NCBI GenBank assembly: GCA_040285745.1
Contig: JAUFOR010000002.1
Span: forward strand, 744,001 to 808,000
Origin: Barthelona sp. PCE
Lineage: Eukaryota > Metamonada: BaSk clade
DNA: 64,000 nt
Direction of reading: 5' to 3'
Made by a program: the position numbers and the translations under genes. Shown in pieces: positions 1 to 10,100 of this stretch. Positions within the stretch are counted from its first letter, which is position 1, and every line of letters starts with the position of its first letter. Below the pieces are notes generated by a model. It saw only the letters and a program-made list of their open reading frames with translations, made no database searches and was not told the origin of the DNA.

Positions 1-3000
1 TTAATGATGAAGATGAGCAAAATTCTCCATTTATTGGTGAAGATCGAACCAGATCGATTAGAAGCCTTGATTTTATGTTGGAAAAACCCAAAGACGTCAC
101 CTCTATCGAAGAATTCATTCCAACAGAGCCGAAAGAAACAAGTGCAGTGGTCAGTTCTCTTGAGAGTGTTGGTTCTGAATTGTTTGAACTTCAAACTCTT
201 ATTGAGACATCAATCGACATCCCCAACGGAAATTCTTTTAATGCTTTGTTCAAGTGTCTTCTGGATGATACATATTCGTTTTTACACACAAAAGATATAG
301 AATTAGTCCCCGAAGTTTACCTTTCGTTTTTAATTTGTTCTTATCTAAATCTGCAGTTCTCCAACGACATTCAAATCCTCATTATTGGTGATACAGCAGA
401 TCAAATGGCAAAGATTGGTAGTTTGATCTCAAAGATCATGCCTGTTCAAGTCGACATGATTTTTGGGGATTTCCCACTCAAAAGCAATTGCCCTGTTGGG
501 TTGATGACAGCAAATGTGTATTTGAACTGGAGTCATTCATGTGATATGGTTGTGTGTTTCTGTAAGAACGTCTCTTCAAAAATTTTCAGCCTATTAATTG
601 AAGAGGAAGGAAGGCAGTTGAATCATGTAATTTTTGTTAACAACGATATTTTGGTTAAAAAACTGCTTGACGATCATAACGTGTCGTATATATTCTCTTC
701 TGCGTTCCCGTTCAGTCAAGACGATGTAGACGAGGCGGAACTGTGTAGAGATCTGCAGGCATCTCGTATATTCATCAACTATGATAACAATGGCCGAACC
801 AGCATCCCCCTGAGCAGCAGCCCGTTAATTGGAACGAGTACACCATACAACCAGTTTGAGTTGGAGAGAAAGAGCGATACTTTTGTTGTCCAGGACAATG
901 ATAATCAGGAGCAGGTGCACCATGCGCTGAATCTGAATAAGGTTGATGTTGTTTCTATGAATGATGCTGTTGGGCAGCCCAACAATGTTGGAAACGAGAA
1001 GAGAACAGAACTTCTCAAGACGCACAGCGACCTAGCGAGCGAGTTCTTATTCCAGTCGATGCGAGAATCCGCTCTACTGATCGATAGTTCTTCCTCTTCC
1101 TCTCCACCACTAAGTCAGGATGCTGTAACGTCGTTATCGACAACAACTTCTGAAGAATTCTTTTTAGAAACTAGCCTAAATGTTGCATTGAACGAGCCTT
1201 TCGAACCCAGCGGTTTGAAGTATTCTGAAACAGGTAGTGTGTCGTCAGAAGTCAGTCCTACAAATTCAATTGATGATGAAACGTTGGAAAGCTCAGATAA
1301 GGTTGGATTCATGGGTTATGATGTGATCGAGGCAACACCAAAGACGCTCGAGCTATTGGATGAGCTCTACAGCTATGAACAGGTGTTTTACAAGACTGCA
1401 AGCCTAGATCTGCTAAAGTTGACCACTTTCAAAGATAAAACTATTACCACTTTCCAGGAAAACGGATTGAAGGTATTTCGACAGTTTGTTGAGACACGTA
1501 GCAGCTGTATCTATCTATATCCATACCGCCACGACTTTTACATGTTCATGAAGTTGTTTAATTGCTTCACTAATGGTTTTGTTGTGAAAAAACCAGAGGA
1601 TTTATATCCTTTTGAGAGCGAATACGAGTCAATTGATCAAAAACCGGATGAACCTGCTGCTTTTGTTATCAATATCAATTCATTAATGAAGTATCTTATT
1701 TATTTGGAGGAATCTTTGTTAGAATACGTTGTACCTCAGTTTTTGAAGAAGAAGTCATCCATTGTTTTGCTCGTCGTCGACTCGTTGGATGATGACGTGT
1801 ACATGTTTATAAGGAAGTTCTTTTCACCAGATGTCTTGGATTCTTTCGAACAGAATGTTTTTATACACAATAATGAACCGGAAATCGATTATTTCGACTT
1901 TTATACCCTCAATAGCGAGGGGGCTGAGACAGCCACGTCAGTTTCCAGCATTTCTATGTCTCCTCAAGATACAGCAAATGAAGAAACACAGGTTGTCGCT
2001 GATGAAATACCCACCACCCTACCTGTTACGGTTTCATCATCCACATCTTTTGAGATAGCTGATATCGTTGTTGAAGAGGAAGAAACAAAATCACCATCAC
2101 CTCCGAAATCACCCAGACATTTTATCGACACAATCAAGAGGAGCACTAAACAACACACTGCATCGCCTTTGTTATCGACCAGTCCAATGCTGGAATCGAT
2201 CAAGAAGGAAGTGGAAGGAGCTGTTCTCTCCGACTATAAAGAAAACTCTGTTGAGTTGGCGCTTGATTCGTTGACGTACACTATTTTTGAAGAAGAAATT
2301 AGGAAACTTGTTGAAAAAGGACTGATTATACCTTCAAAAATGCTACTCATACAGCTTAAACTCAAATATGCTGTGATAGATGAAGCTTCTGATACCTTTG
2401 AATTGGACGATATGGGCAGTTTTGAGTTTGACGAGGATATTTTGAATCTACCCGTAATGTATGATAATTCCACACTTGTGTCAGCTCCAGAGACTTTTGT
2501 TATTCAACGTCTTGTTCTCGGATTCTTGTTTGGCGTTTGTGTTTTCTTCCCTGTTGGCGTTCCCGTCGTGAGTGTACCATCAAGCGATGATCTGCTGAAG
2601 ATAAGTAACCTTCCTGTCGGAGATGTATTCGACAACATTCGTGGTATCTTCAACCCACAGCTCGTCCCCATCATCGAGGATTATTTGACTCCTATTCCAA
2701 CCAACAACCCAATTGAAACGCTTATTTATTCTCAAACGTGGCCGTTATTCCTGGATTTATTCACCGTCATTTGTTCCCGTTTTATTGGCTCCTCATATCA
2801 GTATCCGTCTTCGGTCTCTGGAGATGTGAGTCGATACATGAGCAACGATAGCCGTGCTTCATTGGCTGAGCTTATTATGACGTATCTCTTTGACATTCTG
2901 ATCAACGGTAGGTCAAGTGATATCTATGAACGCTTTGTCTCACCAAAACATATTAAAAAGAGTGCAAAGGAGCTCATGGATAAGGTGGCAGATCGAATTT

Positions 3001-3065
3001 TTGAATCGATTTTTGAATCAGAAGTCAAAAAGGCTATACTGGTCATTGGGAGATCTACAGAATAG
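1..3065 (+). CDS. Large orphan protein, 5' end outside window
   Basis: The reading frame is already open at base 3 and has no stop before 3063-3065, so this is the C-terminal part (over 1,000 residues) of a longer gene; the ATG at 75 is probably internal. I do not recognise the family. Two folded-looking stretches, roughly residues 75-235 and 400-625 counted from base 75, have alternating hydrophobic strands and helices. They are separated by Ser/Thr/Glu-rich low-complexity linkers with serine runs (near base 1090) and a Ser-Pro-rich acidic segment (near 2080-2180). The C-terminal 300 residues are mostly helical. No signal peptide or clear membrane span is seen in the visible part. Its last 11 bases overlap the end of the convergent Cdc45 gene, so the two mRNAs must overlap. 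It could be a scaffold or regulatory protein, but function is unknown. Confidence 0.8.
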   Translation, partial: NDEDEQNSPFIGEDRTRSIRSLDFMLEKPKDVTSIEEFIPTEPKETSAVVSSLESVGSELFELQTLIETSIDIPNGNSFNALFKCLLDDTYSFLHTKDIELVPEVYLSFLICSYLNLQFSNDIQILIIGDTADQMAKIGSLISKIMPVQVDMIFGDFPLKSNCPVGLMTANVYLNWSHSCDMVVCFCKNVSSKIFSLLIEEEGRQLNHVIFVNNDILVKKLLDDHNVSYIFSSAFPFSQDDVDEAELCRDLQASRIFINYDNNGRTSIPLSSSPLIGTSTPYNQFELERKSDTFVVQDNDNQEQVHHALNLNKVDVVSMNDAVGQPNNVGNEKRTELLKTHSDLASEFLFQSMRESALLIDSSSSSSPPLSQDAVTSLSTTTSEEFFLETSLNVALNEPFEPSGLKYSETGSVSSEVSPTNSIDDETLESSDKVGFMGYDVIEATPKTLELLDELYSYEQVFYKTASLDLLKLTTFKDKTITTFQENGLKVFRQFVETRSSCIYLYPYRHDFYMFMKLFNCFTNGFVVKKPEDLYPFESEYESIDQKPDEPAAFVININSLMKYLIYLEESLLEYVVPQFLKKKSSIVLLVVDSLDDDVYMFIRKFFSPDVLDSFEQNVFIHNNEPEIDYFDFYTLNSEGAETATSVSSISMSPQDTANEETQVVADEIPTTLPVTVSSSTSFEIADIVVEEEETKSPSPPKSPRHFIDTIKRSTKQHTASPLLSTSPMLESIKKEVEGAVLSDYKENSVELALDSLTYTIFEEEIRKLVEKGLIIPSKMLLIQLKLKYAVIDEASDTFELDDMGSFEFDEDILNLPVMYDNSTLVSAPETFVIQRLVLGFLFGVCVFFPVGVPVVSVPSSDDLLKISNLPVGDVFDNIRGIFNPQLVPIIEDYLTPIPTNNPIETLIYSQTWPLFLDLFTVICSRFIGSSYQYPSSVSGDVSRYMSNDSRASLAELIMTYLFDILINGRSSDIYERFVSPKHIKKSAKELMDKVADRIFESIFESEVKKAILVIGRSTE

Positions 3066-5004
3066 AGTCATTCTCAATTAACTCATCAAGCATATCATGA
3101 ATGTCCTCACCGCCAACCTCACCCATGTCTAACTGCTGAGTTGTATACGTTGGCTCAACGTTGAGCTCATCATCACTTTCATCATCAGAATCAACAATTG
3201 TTCTGTTACTGTGTGTTAAAGAGAAGTAATTCTCAACATGACTGAATAATAGGTAGCCCAGCTTGTGACCAAAGAATTTAGCTGCCTCACTGCTGTAGAT
3301 GATTCCACTCATATAATCAAAAGAAGTAAAGTCATGACGAACGTTACTGGTAAATAGCGCTTCTTGTATAAGGACGCCCAGTTGTGAGTTTGTCGGTTGC
3401 TTGAAAAATCCATTGCTGACATCCACAACCGTGAAAAGGAATGCGTCCTTGGGGTCTTCAAGAGGTGTGAATACAAGCACAACTTTTCCTGTTGCTCTCA
3501 TCTCTCGGTAAATGCTCATGAGACGGATGCCCACATGTCTGGCGAAGAAATGTGTTCTTAGACGCTCGCTTTCCAACGTGGTGGGTAATGTAAGCGTAAT
3601 GAGCGTACTTGTTGGGTGGTAACTCTTGCTGCTCATGATATGAGAAACATGTCTGTTGAGAAATGTGAAGAATTGCTTGACGAGTTCAAAGTCTTCAGTC
3701 TTCACCTTCATCTGTTTCAATAAACGAAAGCATTCACTGAATTCCTGAACATTACTATGCACCAACAAGTTAAGAGCGAAATCGATGAAGTTGGAGTTCG
3801 TTCTGTCGCTCACGTTCAACTTCCACACAGGGAAATTGATGTCATCCTGCAAATCAAAACTTCTAAGCAAGTTGTTCGACAACCGCCCATTTCTAGAGTC
3901 AACGAAAGTCGTCTCTGGGTCGAAAACCTGTAATATTTGGTGCTTGAACGCCATTGTCGTACTCGTATATGTTCTCTTTGAGTTTTTCAGACCCAAGCCT
4001 GCTTGGCTGAGGAATCGCCTCAAGACAGGCATTCCTTCCTCAGAGTACAGGCGCAACTTTGTAAAGACAACCGGTGATGCATGCATCGCCTCCCACAGCG
4101 TCCAGGATTTGAGCATCGGGAGCAGAGGAACGATTTCTGATGACGTGGAGAAGTTGAACTGAGACTGGTCGCCAGTCAGGAAACGCTGTAGCGATAGAAC
4201 GGTGTCCTTGTCGATGCGTTCCTCGATTAGAAGCCCGTAAATACTGGTTAGCATCGCAAAAAACATTGAGATATTCACGAGACCTAGATTCACGCTTATC
4301 CGATATGCTATAACGCATGACGGTATGTGCAACCGCAGTGGCGTGTAGTAGTTGTTCTGGAATTCCAGTGAAAACCTGAGCCGATTGTGACTGAGCGGGT
4401 ATGATGGGTCCTCGTCCTCGAAACCTGCCGGTGGGAATATGTTCGCGCTGAGCTCGTGCACGGCCATCGGGGTGAGGGGAAACGCGTTCGTTGTGTCGAA
4501 TTCGTCCTCGTCCTCCGAATCTTCCCCACATTCTTGCAAAGATGCTTCGACAGAACTACTTTCTAGCTTCGTGCGGTTGTAATCAGCCTGTATTGAGCCT
4601 TGGAATGCAGCAGCAGCTGTGTTGAAACTGAAGAAGTCATCAAAGACAATGATGTGTGGCGTGAAGAGACTGACAAGGTTGATGGGGCGGCTGTTCTCAA
4701 ATACAAAAACTAATCGGGACGGATCCCTGAACACCTTGTTGAGGCGTTCTGACCCTCCTGTGTTCAACAAACAGAAATGTGAACAGAAGGTGAGTGTCGG
4801 AATCTTTGTCTGCAGTTCTTTGAACGATTGGACAAAAATTGTAGAGTATGGGACCTGGTGCGATTCAAGGAGTTGTGTGATAATCGAACATGTACAAATA
4901 CTATCTATACAATTGGAATACAGTACTCCCACATGATGTTTGTTTCCCGCTGCTTTCAAGAGAAGCTTGAGCGCATCTGCATATGAGCTCTCCCCAATTA
5001 GCAT
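3055..5004 (-). CDS. CDC45: DNA replication factor Cdc45
   Basis: Cdc45 is the non-catalytic subunit of the Cdc45-MCM-GINS replicative helicase and acts at origins and forks in the nucleus. The 649-residue length matches the family (about 570-650). Seen in sequence: an N-terminal DHH-like start with the pattern VGVLYSNCIDSICTCSII (cf. the conserved D-x-D/LC-A segment), then FVFENSRPINLV corresponding to the family's CDSHRP region. An acidic linker near residues 160-170 follows, then LWEAMHASPVVFTKLRLYSE and AFKHQILQVF, matching conserved C-terminal blocks. The C-terminus is very acidic. The normally conserved DSHRP aspartate/histidine is replaced by ENSRP, as expected for the catalytically dead eukaryotic protein. 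The start codon lies 53 bp from the divergent Prp43 start. Intronless. Confidence 0.85.
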   Translation of the reverse strand: MLIGESSYADALKLLLKAAGNKHHVGVLYSNCIDSICTCSIITQLLESHQVPYSTIFVQSFKELQTKIPTLTFCSHFCLLNTGGSERLNKVFRDPSRLVFVFENSRPINLVSLFTPHIIVFDDFFSFNTAAAAFQGSIQADYNRTKLESSSVEASLQECGEDSEDEDEFDTTNAFPLTPMAVHELSANIFPPAGFEDEDPSYPLSHNRLRFSLEFQNNYYTPLRLHIPSCVIAYRISVNLGLVNISMFFAMLTSIYGLLIEERIDKDTVLSLQRFLTGDQSQFNFSTSSEIVPLLPMLKSWTLWEAMHASPVVFTKLRLYSEEGMPVLRRFLSQAGLGLKNSKRTYTSTTMAFKHQILQVFDPETTFVDSRNGRLSNNLLRSFDLQDDINFPVWKLNVSDRTNSNFIDFALNLLVHSNVQEFSECFRLLKQMKVKTEDFELVKQFFTFLNRHVSHIMSSKSYHPTSTLITLTLPTTLESERLRTHFFARHVGIRLMSIYREMRATGKVVLVFTPLEDPKDAFLFTVVDVSNGFFKQPTNSQLGVLIQEALFTSNVRHDFTSFDYMSGIIYSSEAAKFFGHKLGYLLFSHVENYFSLTHSNRTIVDSDDESDDELNVEPTYTTQQLDMGEVGGEDIHDMLDELIENDSIL

Positions 5005-5057
5005 TAAAGAACTAGAGAACGGTATAAATTGCTTTCACACCTTCTCAAGTTGTTTCT
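5005..5057. promoter_or_regulatory. Divergent promoter, CDC45 / PRP43
   Basis: Only 53 bp separate the two start codons, so both promoters must lie here or inside the coding regions. A CTTTCAC element at 5032-5038 lies 20 bp before the PRP43 ATG, like that of many other genes in the window. A TATAAAT-like stretch at about 5022-5028 precedes it. No transcript evidence is available. Confidence 0.55.
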
Positions 5058-7124
5058 ATGAATAACGGGGCAAATTTTGTTGCACAAGCGCCTATAAGGA
5101 AGCGTAGGATACATGAGCAACCTGAAAAATTCCACAAGGGCAACCAGTTACAGAGTCGTTCAGAACAATTGCTCCATGTTCGTCAAAAGTTGCCTATTTG
5201 GCAGTATAAGGATGAGCTCGTTAATGCAGTCAGGGAAAACCAGATCACATTGGTTGTTGGATCGACAGGTTGTGGAAAAACAACACAAATACCGCAGTTT
5301 TTACATGAAGCTGGTCTTACGAATTTGAAGATAACCTGCACACAACCACGCCGTTTCGCAGCGACGTTTGTTGCAGCTCGTGTTGCTGAAGAACATGGTA
5401 CAGACCTGGGAACCACAGTTGGATACAGCGTACGTTTTAAACAAGTTACCTCTCCATCGACGGAGGTTCTGTTCTGCACAGATGGTATGCTGATGCGTGA
5501 GGCAATGGGAGACCCCAATCTCGCGCGGCATGGTATTATTATTATAGATGAGGCACACGAGAGGTCAATAGCAACTGATATTCTGCTGGGGTTGCTCAAG
5601 CCCCTGCTTAAACAAAGATCTGATCTGCGCCTTGTTGTGATGAGTGCCACACTTGATGTGGAGACATTCAAAAATTATTTTCCAGCAGTACCGTACTTTG
5701 AGGTAGAGGGAACTATTCACCCTATCACCCTACGGTATACAGAAGAAGCAGTTAAATCGTACAAGACTGCAGCGGTCGAAAGGTGCATCAAGATACACGA
5801 AGAGGAACCTGCAGGAGATATTCTTGTCTTTCTTACTGGAGAGGCAGAGATCGAGGATGTGTGCCGCACTTTACGTAACGATTTGTGTGGTTCTGAGAAG
5901 CCTGTCGACGTGTATCCGTTATACTCGAGTCTCCCACTTCGTCAGCAGAAACGCGTCTACAACAAAAGACCAGTGGGTGTTAATGGTGTCCAGGGAAGGA
6001 AGATTGTTGTAGCGACCAATGTGGCCGAGACTTCAGTCACAATCGATGGTATTGTATACGTTGTAGACAGCGGGTTTGTGAAACAGAAGAGATTCAATCC
6101 GTCTAATAGAATTGATGTACTTGATATCGTTCCCATTTCACGGTCTTCAGCCAAACAGCGCGCTGGTCGTTGTGGTCGAACACAGGCAGGTGTTTGTTTT
6201 CGGTTGTATCCAGAGGCAGCATACGAGGAGTCTATGGGAGAAAGCACGTCACCTGAGATTGTGCGCTCTAACTTGGAGCTAATTTTGTTGACGCTGTTCA
6301 AGCTGAAGGTTTCAAATGTACTGACGTTTGATTATGTGACTCCACCTTCGAAGTCAGCGTTCAAAATCGCTCTGGAAACACTCTACCACCTCAAAGCACT
6401 TGCCCCCATTAATAGAGTTGTGTCTTTGACAGACTGGGGAGATCGCATGACAAGATTTCCCGTGGATCCTCTCTTTGCTAATTTCATTCTTGTTGCTGGT
6501 GCTGAGGACTGCGTCAACTCCGCCTGTGCCATTGTGGCGATGCTCAGCGTTCCCCCACCGCTTGTCACAAACGTTAACGATAGGGCGGACGCACAAGCAG
6601 CACATGAGCCATTCGTTGATGGTTTGGGCGATCATTTCACGTTATTGAACGTGTTTCGGGCGTATGCTCGGGTTTTCCGTCAGTCTTCGACGGAAGATGC
6701 AAAGAACTGGTGTCGTGATAATTTTATTTCGAGCAGGTCGATGCGTCAAGCAATATCAATTCACAAGCAACTTCTTGACATTTGCAACAGACTAGGGTTC
6801 GTGATACAGTTAGATAACAATAAGATGAGTGTGGCAAAGGCACTTTGCATGGGATTCTTCACAAAAATTGCAGTCAAGGAAGGGAATAGCTACCGTACGT
6901 TACGTACCAATAATCTCGTCGAACTGCACCCCAGCTCTTCATACCACAGCGAGGCGCAGTGGATAGTGTACGCTGAGCTGGTTAAAACTAAACGTCTCTT
7001 TGTCCGATGCTGTTCAGGTATTTCTCCTGAGTGGATACGAGAAGTTAAATCAACATTTTTCAATCTAAAGGCATGGCCTCAGGACGCATCCTATATGCAG
7101 GCGCTGAAAAGGTATAGAACTTGA
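5058..7124 (+). CDS. PRP43: DEAH-box RNA helicase Prp43/DHX15
   Basis: Prp43 is the DEAH/RHA helicase that disassembles spliceosomes after splicing and remodels pre-ribosomes. All helicase motifs are visible: motif I GSTGCGKT (residues 68-75), motif II DEAH (164-167), motif III SAT (196-198), GDILVFLTGEAEIED in the second RecA domain, TNVAETSVTIDG and QRAGRCGRT. The C-terminal winged-helix, ratchet and OB blocks (FPVDPLFA, AMLSVP, GDHFTLLNVF, KWCRDNF-like, HPSS) match Prp43 rather than the longer Prp2, Prp16 or Prp22. The 688-residue length and short N-terminal extension also fit Prp43. Together with Brr2 in this window it indicates an active spliceosome. Intronless. It ends 9 bp before the convergent neighbour's stop. 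Confidence 0.92.
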   Translation: MNNGANFVAQAPIRKRRIHEQPEKFHKGNQLQSRSEQLLHVRQKLPIWQYKDELVNAVRENQITLVVGSTGCGKTTQIPQFLHEAGLTNLKITCTQPRRFAATFVAARVAEEHGTDLGTTVGYSVRFKQVTSPSTEVLFCTDGMLMREAMGDPNLARHGIIIIDEAHERSIATDILLGLLKPLLKQRSDLRLVVMSATLDVETFKNYFPAVPYFEVEGTIHPITLRYTEEAVKSYKTAAVERCIKIHEEEPAGDILVFLTGEAEIEDVCRTLRNDLCGSEKPVDVYPLYSSLPLRQQKRVYNKRPVGVNGVQGRKIVVATNVAETSVTIDGIVYVVDSGFVKQKRFNPSNRIDVLDIVPISRSSAKQRAGRCGRTQAGVCFRLYPEAAYEESMGESTSPEIVRSNLELILLTLFKLKVSNVLTFDYVTPPSKSAFKIALETLYHLKALAPINRVVSLTDWGDRMTRFPVDPLFANFILVAGAEDCVNSACAIVAMLSVPPPLVTNVNDRADAQAAHEPFVDGLGDHFTLLNVFRAYARVFRQSSTEDAKNWCRDNFISSRSMRQAISIHKQLLDICNRLGFVIQLDNNKMSVAKALCMGFFTKIAVKEGNSYRTLRTNNLVELHPSSSYHSEAQWIVYAELVKTKRLFVRCCSGISPEWIREVKSTFFNLKAWPQDASYMQALKRYRT

Positions 7125-7133
7125 TCAAAAGGA

Positions 7134-10100
7134 CTAAAAGTCACCCAGTATAACATCCATGATAGCCTCATTGTCCTGCCACTCCTGCCTCCTCTTCTTG
7201 CGTCTTGTGCTGCGCTGAGGCGGGTGTATGGGGCTCGGTGGAACATACTGCTCCTCATAATCATCTTCGCTTGAAAAAGTAAACGTGGGATCACTCTCAT
7301 TCTCTTCCTCTTTCTCAATATTATCGTATGGAAAGTCACTCAATGTGCCATGTTGAATTGACAGCGAGGGACTGATTGGGCGACTGCTAAACGAGGCAAG
7401 ATCTGGCAATCGCTGAGGTACATCTCTGACCACAGTAAGGTTTTCGTTCACGAGAGCTGTGTTGATCACATCCAGCAAGTGTGTGACAACCGACTGGGCT
7501 TCTTCGACGAACGAGTCACCCCTTCTACCGGTCCAATACTTGATCGCGTTGTACTGTATGATAACAATATCGAAATAGAGGTGGCGTAATGAGTTGTAGA
7601 ACTGTGACATCACTCTGCTCTCAATTAAGTCAAGATAAGATGGGTGAATGACGTTAATATCGTAGTTAGGTAACTGTGGCCGGTGATCGAACGTTGCAAC
7701 TGGTAAATTGGTCTCATTCAGCTCTGATATAATGATTGGTGTGAGTTCCGAGTTCCAGTTTGTGGAAGGTATCCTTTGGTACATGTCCCACGTAGACACA
7801 GGCATGCGCCACATGTGAGTTTCCCCCTTACTCATGTAAGTGAACTCAGCAATATGCGCGAGAAAACCACTGCTTGAATATATCAGCTCCATTGTGTCTT
7901 TGTTGAAGAAAGTACTGCTGTTGACTATTTCCTGGGTCAGCTCTCCGCCATACTTGTAACTACGAGACCTCACATTTGATGAGTCATGGCTATCACCCTT
8001 ACCATGGTTGAATGAAAAAATCTTTTTGTTCCTGTTGCGCAGTTCCTCGTCAGCCAGCATGGCCTTGAACGCATCGAGCTCTGCGAAGAAGGGGAAATTT
8101 GAGCCGCAATTAAAAGCGTCAACAGTGATGTGATAAGTGACCACTATTGTATCTCGGTGAAACAACTCCGAGGTACGGGTACGGCGAATACTATTGGGCA
8201 TCAGGGGATCGGTGTTTCCCACCGTAGTTCGTTTTTCCACAAATAAATGACCGATTCTGTCGAGCAATTCCTGCGAACAGTCCTCGTCCAGAATGCGAAG
8301 ATAAAAGACAGGGCTTGGGTACTCTCGCTCTCCAACGGTGACGGTCTTCATGTTGATATTGACAATACGACATGGAATATGGAACAATTCCAATTCGTTT
8401 GATTCTTCCTCGTTGATTGCAAGGGTTTGAACTGCGCTTGACATTGACAGCTCCACAGCTCCTGCCTCCTCGTACTTCTTCAGCACATATGCCTTATACA
8501 GCATAGGGAGAAAGGAAACTCTTGAATCAATGAAGGGATGAAAAATACTGGTATCGATCGCTTCCCATAACACATTGCTCTCGAAACATTTCTCAAACAT
8601 GACCGGAAGGACAACCCCGTGATCAATGAAAGTTTTCTCAGGTGGGCGTGGGAGTTCCTGTTGTTCAGAAGTATGAGAGAATGTATCAGCAATGGCATCA
8701 TCCATTAAAGCATCAAGAGCTTCAGTTCCGAGGTCGGTTAGCTGCTTGCGCTTGGGACGCGTCGATTTACGTCTCTTACGACGCCTGTGCACATCGTCGT
8801 CCATCATGAGCTCTTCCTCGATCAACAAATCGCCAAATTCATCAAACTCCAACTCGTCTACCTCTCTGTTCTCAAGGTAGTGTCGGGTCCTGTTAGCTCG
8901 AAGACGTTGCAGCATCTTCAGCTCATCTACCTCTTCTTCGTTCTCAGAATCGCTGTCTTCCTCCTCCGCCATCTCTTGGGCCTTGTGGAACGCCCTTGCA
9001 TTGTGAAGCGCAACGGAAAGGTCCATAGCAAAGATATTAAAGCCGGGTCTAACCTGTCCTTTCAACTGCGACATTGACATCTCGGTCATGATAGTTTCGC
9101 TCCCTAGTCGGTGAACACTCGGGTACTCTGGTGGTAACTGCTCAATGTCGTTGATTGTATCTTGAAAATTAAATGGAGCATCAGAGAATAGAAAGCACTG
9201 GAAAACATACGGTTCAGCAAAACTGTTCAGAATATCCAATCCCCATAAGCTATTCACGCCAGTGTTTTGCGATATAAGTCCCCTTTTATCATTACATATT
9301 GAAGTAAAACGTTCATGTAGCGCCCTTGTGTCTATACGATGTTTGCCTTTCATTAACGAACGCTGACGCTCAGTCATGTATAACATCATGGGGTTCGGGA
9401 ACTTGAACTGGAAATCCCCCACGCCAACAACATCGGTACGCTCTTCATTGAATGCGACGCCGAATGAAAAATCCTTGGGAATAGTATCTGTGTCTACAGC
9501 CAGATAGAGAGGTGATGTAAAACCACCGACGAAGCCGTTGAATGAAACAACGGACATGTACCCGCTCTGGTGTGTTATGCAGAATTTGAGGTGTTTATCG
9601 ATAAAAAATGTCTCAACAGGTTTAGATAATATCTCAAAGGAATACAGTACTTTAGCGGAAAGAAAATCAAACACACGACCACGAGAAAGGGAATCCAAAG
9701 CAATGAAATGATTATACTCCCTTCCATGCGATGAGGGAAAGATATTTATGAAGGCACAATCAAAGCCCAAATCTATTTGGTTGACAAGCTGGCCTGTTTC
9801 AATGTGATAGATCAATGCTATATTGGGGTGATGGCCCTTGACTCGTTTGCGGCCGTAGAACAGAACATACTGTGACTTACAGCCTATAAGATTCATAATT
9901 GTAAGATCAAGAGTTGTTGTTTTGATTTGGCACATTGTGAAAACACTTCCACCACTAATACCGAGTACTATTGCCTCTTTAGGACCGTACGCTATCAGGT
10001 AATCACCATTAGTTGAGAAGCGGATGTACTTTGGCATTGTATAAGTTGTTAGTTTTTTGAAACCGTACAGATTTGTTAGCTCATCTTTATAATGATTGAT

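Noticed and set aside
4040-4531. 163-residue frame on the minus strand overlapping Cdc45
   Set aside because: Arg-rich shadow in another frame of the Cdc45 gene.
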